From Chengkuizengella marina (GTDB lineage: Bacteria > Bacillota > Bacilli > Paenibacillales > KCTC-33759), in assembly GCF_009910845.1 (NCBI RefSeq), contig NZ_SIJB01000023.1, forward strand, positions 1-64,000: 64,000 nucleotides of DNA, written 5' to 3'. The notes below the pieces were generated by a model. The model was not told the origin of the DNA, made no database searches, and was given only the letters and a program-made list of their open reading frames with translations. A program made the translations under genes and the position numbers. This document shows positions 31,788-40,992 of this stretch, piece after piece (the stretch's first letter is position 1; every line of letters starts with the position of its first letter).

Positions 31788-32414
31788 ATGAAATTCATTG
31801 GTTGGTTAGGTAAAATATTGTTTCAAACGATTTTAGTAAGTATTCTTACCTTGTTTATTGCATGGTTTATGGTCAATTTATATGTTGACCGTTTAATGGG
31901 TCAATTAGATATAGAAAATACATTGCCCAAGATACAAATATCAGATGTACTATCTTATTTTGTGAATCAAGATAATTTTACAAGTAATGAGCAAGAATCA
32001 AACTCTTCATTAGAGGAGTTTATTAATGAACATGAACAGCAAAATACAGATCCAGAAACAGTAGAAAATGAAGTATTAGATGATTTTACTGATTCTCAAG
32101 AGGGTGATCTTGATGCAGTTGAGGTGTGGAATCAACAAGAGAATGCTGGAGGCTCTAAAGATATGGTCTCAGATGAAGTTTTATTTACAGCTGAAGCATT
32201 TACACAAACTAAGGATTTACTTTCTGATGAGGATAAAATGATGATCTTTTCACTAATTATATCCAATTTACCTCAAGGTAAGCTTCAAGAACTATCCACC
32301 ATGATGGAAGAAGGAATAACAATAAATGAGTTAGTAGAAATAGAGTCGATTATGAAAGAGTATTTAGATGAAGCAGAATATAATCAATTGGTCACAATAT
32401 TGGAAAAATATTAA
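31788..32414 (+). CDS. Acidic membrane-anchored protein, unknown
   Basis: A 208-residue protein. One N-terminal hydrophobic segment (about 10-28) is followed by a very acidic, Glu/Gln/Asp/Asn-rich linker (60-130). A compact helical C-terminal part follows (TKDLLSDEDKMMIFSLIISN ... LVTILEKY). It is predicted to be anchored in the membrane with the rest on one side. I do not recognise a family. It sits between purA and the M23 hydrolase ahead of walRK, suggesting a cell-envelope role. The start is the ATG at 31788, six bases after AGGAGG. Confidence 0.7.
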   Translation: MKFIGWLGKILFQTILVSILTLFIAWFMVNLYVDRLMGQLDIENTLPKIQISDVLSYFVNQDNFTSNEQESNSSLEEFINEHEQQNTDPETVENEVLDDFTDSQEGDLDAVEVWNQQENAGGSKDMVSDEVLFTAEAFTQTKDLLSDEDKMMIFSLIISNLPQGKLQELSTMMEEGITINELVEIESIMKEYLDEAEYNQLVTILEKY

Positions 32415-32446
32415 ACTACCAATAAGTTGATAAAGGGAGGTAAGCT

Positions 32447-32458
32447 ATGTTAAAGTAA
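32447..32458 (+). other. Three-codon minimal ORF with strong ribosome site
   Basis: AGGGAGG then ATG TTA AAG TAA, 28 bp upstream of the M23 gene. It could be a leader minigene, a decayed start, or coincidence. Confidence 0.3.
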
Positions 32459-32486
32459 AAAGAAAATAATATGAGGGGACTTATGT

Positions 32487-34010
32487 ATGAAGTTTAAATT
32501 GGGGCAAAAAGAGAGAAAGACACGCCCAAGGTTATCTAGAAAGTCGAATCATAAAATTCAAGATGTTGTATCTATCGCAAAAAATGAAGTTAGCAATTTG
32601 CATTTCTGGCTCATAGCAATCGTTATAGCGGCACTTTTTATATCCATAAGCATAGCATCTATCTATTTTTATATACATAAAAATACAAATCAAATCTACC
32701 ATGTGTATTTCGGGGAAGAAAAAGTTGGGACTGTTTCTGATCAGCAGGTTATAAAAGATTTAGTAGCTGAAAGAGAGGAAGCACTAAATAACCAAAACCC
32801 TGATTTTGAGGTGCAATTAAACGTAGATCAAATTCGTTTTGAAAGTGAATCAGGATATAAACTAGTAAGTGATGACGAAGAAGTACTTGCTCAAGTTTCA
32901 AGAAGATTGCAGTCTCATGTCGTAGGTGTTGAGTTGGTAGTAGATGGTAAATTTATAGCTATCGTTAAAGATGAGGAAACAGCACAACAAATTTTAGAAC
33001 AAATTAAAAGTAAATATACTGTAGAAGAGTCAATAGAAAAAGTAGAAAATGAAGTTGCTGTTTTATCAAAAAAACAAACAGATGAACCCAAAGTACAATC
33101 TACTTTAAAAGAAGTCAACTTTGTAGAAGAGGTTGAACTCAATGCGGTTGATACTCAACCTGAAAACATTAAGAATCCAGAAGATGTTCTTACTTCATTG
33201 CAAACCGGTGATAATGTAAATAAAAAATATACTGTAGTTGAAGGAGATTGTATTACTTGTATCGCTACGAAGTTGGACATTCCTTCTTGGGTCATCTATG
33301 AAAATAACAATTTGAGTGAAGATAGTATATTAAATATTGGTGATGAGCTGGATGTAACAGTAATAGAGCCAGTACTTTCTGTAGAAACGGTAGAGGAAGT
33401 AGTAGAGGTAATAGATATTGGTTATGATATAGAACCTATATATGATGATACATTAAAAGAAGGAAAAACCGTCATTGTTACAAAAGGAAAAAATGGTAAA
33501 AAAGAAAAAATTTATAAAGTATTCAAAACAGATGGTAGAGAACTTGATCAGAGTAAAAGGGAAACAATTAGTGAAACTGTCTTAATAGAACCTGTTAATG
33601 AAGTTGTAAGAAAAGGAACAAAGATTGTTCCTGGTGCAGGGACTGGTAACTTTAGATGGCCGTTAGTTAGTCCATCGATCACTAGTTATTATGGATACAG
33701 ATGGGGTAGGCTTCATGCCGCTTTAGATATGGTATCAGGAAATAGAAAGATTCTCGCAGCAGATACAGGGACAGTTGTTTCTGCAGGATGGAATGGTTCT
33801 TATGGGAATGCTATTGTAATTGATCATAATAATGGATATAGAACACTGTACGGGCATCTAAGCTCCATTCATGTGTCTGTAGGTATGAATGTAGAAAGAG
33901 GAGAACAAATCGGTGTGATGGGGAGCACTGGAAACTCAACGGGTCCTCATTTACATTTTGAAATTATAAAAAATGGAGTTCAGAAGAATCCATTAATATA
34001 TTTAAATTAA
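32487..34010 (+). CDS. M23 (LytM) peptidase with LysM and G5 domains
   Basis: A 507-residue envelope hydrolase. It has a basic cytoplasmic N-terminus, one transmembrane helix (39-63), a long linker, a LysM-type peptidoglycan-binding repeat (about 243-290) and a G5 domain (about 295-385). The C-terminal M23 domain (about 400-505) has zinc ligands in LHAALDM and the HxH motif GPHLHFE. It is likely a peptidoglycan endopeptidase held at the outer face of the membrane. Its position just ahead of walRK, which controls such hydrolases, fits this. Confidence 0.9.
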   Translation: MKFKLGQKERKTRPRLSRKSNHKIQDVVSIAKNEVSNLHFWLIAIVIAALFISISIASIYFYIHKNTNQIYHVYFGEEKVGTVSDQQVIKDLVAEREEALNNQNPDFEVQLNVDQIRFESESGYKLVSDDEEVLAQVSRRLQSHVVGVELVVDGKFIAIVKDEETAQQILEQIKSKYTVEESIEKVENEVAVLSKKQTDEPKVQSTLKEVNFVEEVELNAVDTQPENIKNPEDVLTSLQTGDNVNKKYTVVEGDCITCIATKLDIPSWVIYENNNLSEDSILNIGDELDVTVIEPVLSVETVEEVVEVIDIGYDIEPIYDDTLKEGKTVIVTKGKNGKKEKIYKVFKTDGRELDQSKRETISETVLIEPVNEVVRKGTKIVPGAGTGNFRWPLVSPSITSYYGYRWGRLHAALDMVSGNRKILAADTGTVVSAGWNGSYGNAIVIDHNNGYRTLYGHLSSIHVSVGMNVERGEQIGVMGSTGNSTGPHLHFEIIKNGVQKNPLIYLN

Positions 34011-34033
34011 TGTCAATATAAAATATAATGATA

Positions 34034-34067
34034 GATAGTGAGGTTCTTTACCCCACTATCTTTTTTT
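34034..34067 (+). terminator. Terminator after M23 gene
   Basis: GATAGTG / CACTATC stem extended by GG/CC, then seven Ts. A second small hairpin, ACTCC-GATA-GGAGT-TTTT at 34080-34097, follows. Confidence 0.88.
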
Positions 34068-34095
34068 ATAACATGAGAGACTCCGATAGGAGTTT

Positions 34096-34123
34096 TTGTT
34101 TATATAATTGAAGTTCATATAAA
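34096..34123 (+). promoter_or_regulatory. Candidate walR promoter
   Basis: TTGTTT (34096-34101), 16 bp, TATAAA (34118-34123), between the tandem hairpins and walR. A moderate match. Confidence 0.35.
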
Positions 34124-34139
34124 AAAGGCAGGTGTCAGT

Positions 34140-34850
34140 ATGTTTGGGAAAATATTAGTTGTTGATGATGAACAACCTATTGCAGATATATTAAAATTCA
34201 ATTTAGAAAAAGAAGGGTATCAGGTAGTGTGTGCATTTGATGGAAATACGGCAGTCAAAATGGCATATGAAGAAAAACCTGATCTTGTATTGTTAGATTT
34301 GATGTTACCTGAAAAAGATGGCATGGACGTATGCCGGGAAATTAGAATGAAGTTGAACACACCCATCATTATGCTTACAGCAAAGGATACGGAATTAGAT
34401 AAAGTACTTGGATTAGAAATGGGAGCAGATGATTATGTAACTAAACCGTTTAGCACTAGGGAGATTTTAGCCAGAGTAAAAGCCCATTTACGTAGACAGT
34501 CTAAAACATTGGACCAAGTAAACAATCAAAACCAAGGATTAAAAATACATGATCTGTTTATCGATACAGAGATGTATGTTGTATATAAGGATACTGCAGC
34601 TTTGGATTTAACACATCGAGAGTTTGAGTTGATTCATTATTTAGCAAAAAATAAAGGGAAAGTGATGACAAGAGAGCATTTATTGCAAGCGGTATGGGGT
34701 TATGAATATTTAGGTGAAGTTCGGACAGTAGACGTCACCATACGTCGACTAAGAGAGAAAATAGAGGAAGACCCTAGTAAACCAAAGTATATTATTACAA
34801 GAAGAGGATTAGGCTATATAATGCTCAATCCTCAAACAGGAGGTTCCTGA
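34140..34850 (+). CDS. walR: Response regulator WalR (YycF)
   Basis: A 236-residue OmpR/PhoB-type regulator, the essential controller of cell-wall hydrolases. The receiver carries phospho-acceptor Asp53 (LLDLMLP) and the C-terminal winged helix has [20 protein letters not shown]. It starts the walRKHIJ operon. Confidence 0.97.
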   Translation: MFGKILVVDDEQPIADILKFNLEKEGYQVVCAFDGNTAVKMAYEEKPDLVLLDLMLPEKDGMDVCREIRMKLNTPIIMLTAKDTELDKVLGLEMGADDYVTKPFSTREILARVKAHLRRQSKTLDQVNNQNQGLKIHDLFIDTEMYVVYKDTAALDLTHREFELIHYLAKNKGKVMTREHLLQAVWGYEYLGEVRTVDVTIRRLREKIEEDPSKPKYIITRRGLGYIMLNPQTGGS

Positions 34851-34853
34851 TGA

Positions 34854-36680
34854 ATGAAAGGAACACGTTTCTTTCAAACAATACAAGTTAAGTTAATTAT
34901 TATTTATGTATTGCTCATTTTAATTGCAATGCAATTGATTGGAATTTATTTTATTCGTACGATGGAAAATTCGGTCATTAATAATTTTACTGATTCTTTA
35001 AACAATGATGTTAATTTATTATCTAATATTGTTCAAAATTATTTAGAACCAAGCAATGATGACACAGGTTTAAATGAAAAAGACCTTCAAACTATCGTTG
35101 AAAATTGGAGTACTATTATCGGATCACAGATCCAAGTAATCGATGCAGATGCCATCGTAAGAAGTTCCTCGAATCAACCAGATATCATAGGTCAAAAAAT
35201 TACACAACCTGCACAAGTCATTCGTGCTATTAATGGGATACAAGTGCCATTATGGGATGTAAAAGATAGTAGTAACATTAGAAAAAAAGCAATCGCTAAA
35301 CCTGTTAAAAATGATGATAATAAGGTCATTGGTGCGATTTATATTTCTGCCTCAACTGAGGAGTTATTCCAAACGATTAATAATATTAAACAAATTTTTA
35401 TAGCAGGTACAATTATTGCCCTCGTACTTACGGTTATGTTAAGTGTTGTTCTATCTAACACGATTACACAGCCTATTAAAATGATCACAAAAAAAGCAAA
35501 AGCATTAGCAGATGGAAAATATAATCAAGAAGTTGTTATTAGAAGCAGTGATGAAATAGGACAGTTAGGTTTTGCTTTTAATCATATGGTACAACGTCTA
35601 AAAGATGCTCTTTCCTCAAATGAAGAAGAAAAAAATAAAATTGCATCCATATTGTCAAATATGAGTGATGGAGTGATTGCCACAGATGATAAGGGTAAAG
35701 TGATTGTCATTAATTTACGTGCAGAACAAATGTTGGATATTCATGAAGAGGATGTCTTAGGGAGAGAAATAGCAGATATTCTGGGTACTTCTAAAGAAGA
35801 GATTGGACGTTATGTTTTAGGAGAACAGAACTCTGATATGATAGAATTGCCGCGTCATGAAGAAGCTGAGCCTTTGCAAGTCAAGGTAACTTTTACACCT
35901 ATTCAACGTAGAGGAAGAGGGGTTACAGGAACCATTATTGTTTTACAGGATGTGACTGAGCAAGAAAAACTTAATCAGTCTAGAAGAGAGTTTGTGGCCA
36001 ATGTTTCTCATGAATTGAGAACACCTCTTACAACGATAAAAAGTTATTTAGAGGCTTTAGAGGATGGTGCTTTGAATGAGGCTGATCTCGCGAAACGATT
36101 TGTTGGTGTGACTCGTAATGAAGCAGACCGAATGATTAGACTTGTAAATGATTTACTTCATTTATCTCGATATGATTCAAATCAAATGGTTGTTATGAAA
36201 AGAGAAACTGAAATCAAGCAAATGTTAGAGGATGTTGTAGATCGCTTTTCCTTTCAATTAAATCAGCGTAATATTAAATTAATGCTTTCAATCGATCCAT
36301 CTATCTATACCCTCATGATTGATCCAGATAAAATAGATCAGGTATTAGACAATTTAGTATCTAATGCGATTAAATATACGGCTGATGAAGGAGAAATTAT
36401 AATTAACTGTAGAAGAAAAGGGCAGGATTGGATTGAGATTTCAGTTGAGGATAATGGATTAGGAATTCCTAAAAAGGATATACATCGTATTTTTGAACGA
36501 TTTTATAGAGTTGACAAGGCTAGATCACGTAATATGGGAGGGACTGGTTTAGGTCTTTCCATTGCAAAAGAAATTATTAACGCACATGGTGGAGAAATCA
36601 CTTTAGAATCAGAGCTTCATAAAGGAACAAAAGTGACTTTTATTATACCGACTTTTCATCTGGAAGGTGAGCAGAAATGA
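34854..36680 (+). CDS. walK: Sensor histidine kinase WalK (YycG)
   Basis: A 608-residue kinase. Two membrane helices (about 13-33 and 181-201) bracket an extracellular sensor domain. A HAMP domain (201-255), a PAS domain (260-370), the phospho-accepting His386 (FVANVSHELRTP) and a HATPase domain (N, G1, F, G2 boxes) follow. It begins 3 bp after walR, with AGGAGG upstream, and overlaps walH. Confidence 0.97.
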   Translation: MKGTRFFQTIQVKLIIIYVLLILIAMQLIGIYFIRTMENSVINNFTDSLNNDVNLLSNIVQNYLEPSNDDTGLNEKDLQTIVENWSTIIGSQIQVIDADAIVRSSSNQPDIIGQKITQPAQVIRAINGIQVPLWDVKDSSNIRKKAIAKPVKNDDNKVIGAIYISASTEELFQTINNIKQIFIAGTIIALVLTVMLSVVLSNTITQPIKMITKKAKALADGKYNQEVVIRSSDEIGQLGFAFNHMVQRLKDALSSNEEEKNKIASILSNMSDGVIATDDKGKVIVINLRAEQMLDIHEEDVLGREIADILGTSKEEIGRYVLGEQNSDMIELPRHEEAEPLQVKVTFTPIQRRGRGVTGTIIVLQDVTEQEKLNQSRREFVANVSHELRTPLTTIKSYLEALEDGALNEADLAKRFVGVTRNEADRMIRLVNDLLHLSRYDSNQMVVMKRETEIKQMLEDVVDRFSFQLNQRNIKLMLSIDPSIYTLMIDPDKIDQVLDNLVSNAIKYTADEGEIIINCRRKGQDWIEISVEDNGLGIPKKDIHRIFERFYRVDKARSRNMGGTGLGLSIAKEIINAHGGEITLESELHKGTKVTFIIPTFHLEGEQK

Positions 36681-37963
36681 TGGAAAAAATAAAATCACTC
36701 ATACTTACTTTATTAGTTTTTTTCAGCTTGTTTCAAAGTTATTTATTAGTATATAGTAAACCTGATTTTAATCCAGTAAATCAAGATGAGTATATTGATA
36801 CAAGATTAAATGGTTCTCAGGAAAATGTAGTGAATATGATTTTCCCGAAACACATGGTATTGCATTTTGGTGATGACAAGCATACGATGGTATATCCGAA
36901 TTTTAAGTTTTACAATGATATCTATGAGAAAATATCACAAAGAACCTTTGAAAGTTTCAGATCTGTCACCCTTTCACCAGTTGAAAAAGTAAAAATGAGA
37001 GAATATCAAGGGCTTGAATTAGAATTTATGGATGGAATTCCTGTGCAATGGTTGGAAAATAAGATGCAGGTTAATTCTGAAAGTATCAATCGTAATGTTA
37101 GCATAAATAAAATATGGATTTATGTGACTGAAAATCAGGAAATAAGAACTTTATTTTTCGATGAATCTACATCAAATGTTTATGAAGCAACAAAGGTAGA
37201 TCTAAAAGTTGAGGACATTCAGGAGTTTGTTGGTTACGGTGAATTTCAACCGTCTTATCATACGAATAACGGCATATATTATGTTCCTGATGAATCGTTG
37301 CAGATGGTGAGATTAACGATGAGTTATAGCCGTTTTCAGAAAGATCAATTAGTTGCAAGTCTATTTGTTGATCCAAATCTAAGTCGTACTGTAGTTCATA
37401 GTGAAGGACGAGAAATTATAACCGATGGAGCGATTGTTCTAGAATTAGATGATAATCAAAATTGGATGAGTTATTATGATCCCGAAACACCAGTAGAAAG
37501 TTCATCTGACTTAATGGATGATTTATTAACCGCTATAAAATTTGTAAATCAACATGGGGGATGGAGAAGAACCCATTTAATTAGATCAATTTCTAATGAA
37601 GATGAAGAGCAATTTTTCAGGTTTCAACAATATGTAAAACCAGCACCTAATGTTCAAGCTTTACCAATACTTCCATCTGAGACACTCAAATTAGGTTATG
37701 TAGATATTACGATGCAAAACGGAGTAGTTACTGATTATGACAGATCTTTAATCAACCTGAGCAATACTATCGTACAAAGATCTACGTATCAATTACAAGG
37801 TGGGGAAGGTTTGGAACAACTGATTCGTAAATACGAGCAAGATTTTGACATTGTTAATATTTTTCCAGCATATTATCCTATCTTTAAAGAGGGTTATATT
37901 GATTTAATTCCATACTGGGCCTATGAATTATCAGATGGAACGTTCGGTTTGCTTTTACAGTGA
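36677..37963 (+). CDS. walH: WalK regulator WalH (YycH)
   Basis: A 428-residue protein with an N-terminal membrane helix (about 5-25) and an extracellular part of the YycH fold, which restrains or tunes WalK in the membrane. The ATG overlaps the walK stop (ATGA), showing translational coupling. Family assignment rests mainly on position plus weak overall similarity, as the family is divergent. Confidence 0.85.
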   Translation: MMEKIKSLILTLLVFFSLFQSYLLVYSKPDFNPVNQDEYIDTRLNGSQENVVNMIFPKHMVLHFGDDKHTMVYPNFKFYNDIYEKISQRTFESFRSVTLSPVEKVKMREYQGLELEFMDGIPVQWLENKMQVNSESINRNVSINKIWIYVTENQEIRTLFFDESTSNVYEATKVDLKVEDIQEFVGYGEFQPSYHTNNGIYYVPDESLQMVRLTMSYSRFQKDQLVASLFVDPNLSRTVVHSEGREIITDGAIVLELDDNQNWMSYYDPETPVESSSDLMDDLLTAIKFVNQHGGWRRTHLIRSISNEDEEQFFRFQQYVKPAPNVQALPILPSETLKLGYVDITMQNGVVTDYDRSLINLSNTIVQRSTYQLQGGEGLEQLIRKYEQDFDIVNIFPAYYPIFKEGYIDLIPYWAYELSDGTFGLLLQ

Positions 37964-38007
37964 TTTCAACATAGAGACTATAAATATATTGTAAGGAGTG
38001 AAAATAC

Positions 38008-38715
38008 ATGGAATGGGGTCGAGCGAAATCTATCTTAATTTTTACATTTTTATTATTAAATCTATTGTTAGGCTATCAATTATGGATCAATAATATTAAC
38101 TTATTAAACCCATTCTTTGGAGGAAGCGAAATTGTTCAGGAAACAAGGGAACTTTTAGAAGAGAAAGGCATTGCTCTTGATGAGGAAATACCTGTAGAAA
38201 CATTAAGCTTAAAACAGATCACAATTGATTCTGAACATATATATGAACTAGATGAAATGAAACTAACCCAACCCATTGAAATGGATCAGTTTAATATAAA
38301 AGAGATTTCCCAGGAAATTAAAAACTTTGATCAATATCAGATGGATGAAATATTAAGTGATGAGAAACAAAAAATTTTTAATCAGTTATATGAAAACTTA
38401 CCGCTGTTTGATGTACAATTAACTTTATACGGAACGGAAGACCAGCTAACTCACTACAATCAGAGATCTGCAATTGTTATACCGGATATGATTCAAGAAG
38501 AACAGGAAGTATTAGCTGCCCCTTTAATTATTAATCTATTGGCTGAGAATTATTTAAAGCAGGGGGAGGTCATAGAGGATATTCAATTAGGATATCAAGG
38601 TTTTGAAAGTAATCCGCAGGTGTTATTTCCGAAGTGGAGAATTGCCATGGATGGTGGAGATATTTATTATGTACATGCTTTTACCGGAAAAGTTGAGGTT
38701 GTTCAATTTCAGTAG
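38008..38715 (+). CDS. walI: WalK regulator WalI (YycI)
   Basis: A 235-residue single-pass membrane protein (helix about 10-28; starts MEWGRAKSILIFTF, the family's usual form). The outer domain is of the YycH/YycI fold and cooperates with WalH. AAGGAGTGA precedes the ATG. Confidence 0.9.
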   Translation: MEWGRAKSILIFTFLLLNLLLGYQLWINNINLLNPFFGGSEIVQETRELLEEKGIALDEEIPVETLSLKQITIDSEHIYELDEMKLTQPIEMDQFNIKEISQEIKNFDQYQMDEILSDEKQKIFNQLYENLPLFDVQLTLYGTEDQLTHYNQRSAIVIPDMIQEEQEVLAAPLIINLLAENYLKQGEVIEDIQLGYQGFESNPQVLFPKWRIAMDGGDIYYVHAFTGKVEVVQFQ

Positions 38716-38755
38716 TAATCATAATGATAGCAATTGAAGGAGTAAAATTACAAAT

Positions 38756-39562
38756 ATGGGGATTAAATTTAGTGTGCTTGCAAGTGGCTCAACAGGAAAT
38801 GCGATGGTGGTACAATCCAATGAAACTCAATTACTTATTGATGCTGGATTAAGTGGAAAAAAAATAGAAAGCTTGATGCAGGAAAGAGGTACATCTTGTG
38901 CTGATCTAGAAGGGATTTTAGTTACGCACGAACATTCTGACCACATCAAAGGACTAGGGGCTTTATCTAGAAAATATAAACTTCCTATTTATGCAAATCA
39001 GAAAACTTGGGATGCGTTAAATAAAACTGTTGGAAAAATAGAGGACCAATATAGAAAAGTAATACAAACACAAAGTCAGATTGACTTCGGCTCATTAAAA
39101 GTAGACTCTTATTCAGTATCACATGATGCAGCAGAGCCTGTAGGTTATTGTTTTAGTGAGGATGAGCAAAAATTAAGTTTAGTTACAGATATCGGATATA
39201 TGAGTCAGAATGTGAAAGATAAAGTAGTAGATTCTGATGTCATTATTATAGAGTCGAACCATGATATTGAGATGTTAAGAATGGGAAGATACCCTTGGAA
39301 TATTAAAAGAAGAATTCTAGGGGATTTAGGACACCTCTCCAACGAAGCGGCAGGAGAGGCATTATGTGAAATCATTACAATGAAAACAAAGCGGGTTTAT
39401 CTAGCTCATTTAAGCAGAGACCACAATTTAATGGATTTAGCTAGGCTGACAGTGGAAAACGTATTAAATGGAAATGAGATAAGCTTAAGGGAACATAAAA
39501 TCACATTAAAAGATACATATTTTGATCGAGCTACCGAATGGGATGATTTGAGTATAAGTTAG
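38756..39562 (+). CDS. walJ: MBL-fold hydrolase WalJ (YycJ)
   Basis: A 268-residue metallo-beta-lactamase-fold protein with the metal site THEHSDH and a later SHDAAEPVG block. It is similar to exonuclease-type MBL proteins; in B. subtilis YycJ acts in mismatch repair (5' exonuclease role). It is last in the wal operon; no htrA-type protease gene follows. Confidence 0.93.
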   Translation: MGIKFSVLASGSTGNAMVVQSNETQLLIDAGLSGKKIESLMQERGTSCADLEGILVTHEHSDHIKGLGALSRKYKLPIYANQKTWDALNKTVGKIEDQYRKVIQTQSQIDFGSLKVDSYSVSHDAAEPVGYCFSEDEQKLSLVTDIGYMSQNVKDKVVDSDVIIIESNHDIEMLRMGRYPWNIKRRILGDLGHLSNEAAGEALCEIITMKTKRVYLAHLSRDHNLMDLARLTVENVLNGNEISLREHKITLKDTYFDRATEWDDLSIS

Positions 39563-39567
39563 TTTAT

Positions 39568-39756
39568 TTATTGAGGTATATCTGTGTCTATTTGTTTCAT
39601 TTTTAAAAGTACTTCATCATAAGATAAAATGTTTTTTTCTAAAAGCAGTTCCATAATGGAATTAATCAGCAATGTATTTTTATAATGTTCTTGTTTTAAA
39701 TCGGCTAGTTTAGCAATCATATCTACTTCATCTAAGGGGGAAAGCGTTTTACTCAT
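39568..39756 (-). CDS. Small conserved-looking protein, unknown
   Basis: A 62-residue, mostly helical, soluble protein (ADLKQEHYKNTLLINSIMELLLEKNIL). A very good GAGAGGAG site lies 8 bp before the ATG, and it ends 5 bp from the convergent walJ, so it is probably real. I do not recognise a family. Confidence 0.7.
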   Translation of the reverse strand: MSKTLSPLDEVDMIAKLADLKQEHYKNTLLINSIMELLLEKNILSYDEVLLKMKQIDTDIPQ

Positions 39757-40173
39757 AAAACAAACTCCTCTCTTTTTTGGATCATTTTTAATTTAATAAT
39801 GATCCTTTACCTTTCCTACATCTAGATGTGTGCAATTAAGGGTATACTATTGCATCAATAGGAAAAATGAGAACATCTAGTAAGTTCTTTATACTTATTT
39901 TAGACTCAATATTTGGAATTTATTCCTAGATAAATATTTATTAAATTAAATAGCTATGTATAATGAATGTAACTATAAATATACACGAACGGATGTTCTA
40001 AGTCAATTAATGCTTTAATATTTTAATTACTCCATTCATATCACATTCTCCTGCAAATAAATAAAAAATTCACAGTTAGAAAATAAAGATATCGTGATTA
40101 CTCTTACTTGTTCTATATGCAAGATGTAGGCTTGTCCAAATTATATATATGATAGAAAGGTTGAAGTTAGAAC
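39757..40173. other. AT-rich gap before rlmH
   Basis: 417 bp without a supportable gene. It contains a weak palindrome GGAATTTATTCC (about 39918) and no clear promoter that I could fit. Confidence 0.3.
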
Positions 40174-40653
40174 ATGCAAATTCAATTTGTAACCGTAGGG
40201 AAATTAAAAGAAAAATACTTTGTACAAGGCATATCTGAATACATGAAACGGTTACAACCATATGCAAAAGTAAAGATCATTGAAGTGTCAGATGAAAAAG
40301 CACCAGAACAATTAAGTGAAGCGGAAGCCAAACAAGTTAAAGAGAAAGAGGGCAAGCGTATTCTAACACAAATCAAACCAGAACATTATGTATTTGCCTT
40401 AGCGATTAATGGACAGTTGTGGTCTTCAGAGCAATTAGCTGAAAACATTGAAAAATTAACGACTTATGGACGTAGTCAACTCACCTTTGTGATAGGGGGT
40501 TCATTGGGGTTATCTGAAGAAATATTAAATAGAGCGGATCAGAAGCTTTCCTTTGGCAAAATGACCTATCCACATCAGTTAATGCGTTTGATTTTGGTGG
40601 AGCAGGTTTATCGGGCGTTTAAGATTAATAGAAGGGAACCGTATCATAAATAA
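40174..40653 (+). CDS. rlmH: 23S rRNA pseudouridine1915 N3-methyltransferase RlmH
   Basis: A 159-residue SPOUT-family methyltransferase. The knotted SAM site shows [12 protein letters not shown] and the C-terminal block [20 protein letters not shown]. It is full length, with AAAGG upstream. It follows the wal operon, as in Bacillus and Staphylococcus. Confidence 0.97.
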   Translation: MQIQFVTVGKLKEKYFVQGISEYMKRLQPYAKVKIIEVSDEKAPEQLSEAEAKQVKEKEGKRILTQIKPEHYVFALAINGQLWSSEQLAENIEKLTTYGRSQLTFVIGGSLGLSEEILNRADQKLSFGKMTYPHQLMRLILVEQVYRAFKINRREPYHK

Positions 40654-40667
40654 CCAGTTCATTCTAG

Positions 40668-40707
40668 AAGCTATTGTGAAGTATATACTTCACAATAGCT
40701 TTTTTTT
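40668..40707 (+). terminator. Terminator after rlmH
   Basis: A 17-bp perfect palindrome AAGCTATTGTGAAGTAT / ATACTTCACAATAGCTT with a T-run, very stable. Confidence 0.95.
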
Positions 40708-40817
40708 CAATATTGGATCTTGATGGTTCTAATGCTGTTATTAGAATTTGTGAAGAATAGAATATTTTTTTCATAATTAATCCATACTGGTATATAATTC
40801 TTCATGAATTCTTCAAT

Positions 40818-40858
40818 TTGACAAACTCAATACATTTTTATGTACTACTAATGTAGTA
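40818..40858 (+). promoter_or_regulatory. Promoter with operator-like dyad
   Basis: TTGACA (40818-40823), 17 bp, TGTACT (40841-40846). A perfect dyad TACTAC-TAAT-GTAGTA (40843-40858) overlaps the -10 end and the start site, as a repressor operator would. It precedes the DUF5692-like gene by about 135 bp. Confidence 0.5.
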
Positions 40859-40992
40859 AAATATATATACAAACATGATTTCAGTTAGTGGTCATTTTTA
40901 TATAGATTCCCTTAATCATACTTTTGGATATATCTGTTCGACGGAACAGAATATCATATATTGTCCTAATAGAACATAGGGAGGGCTGCATC

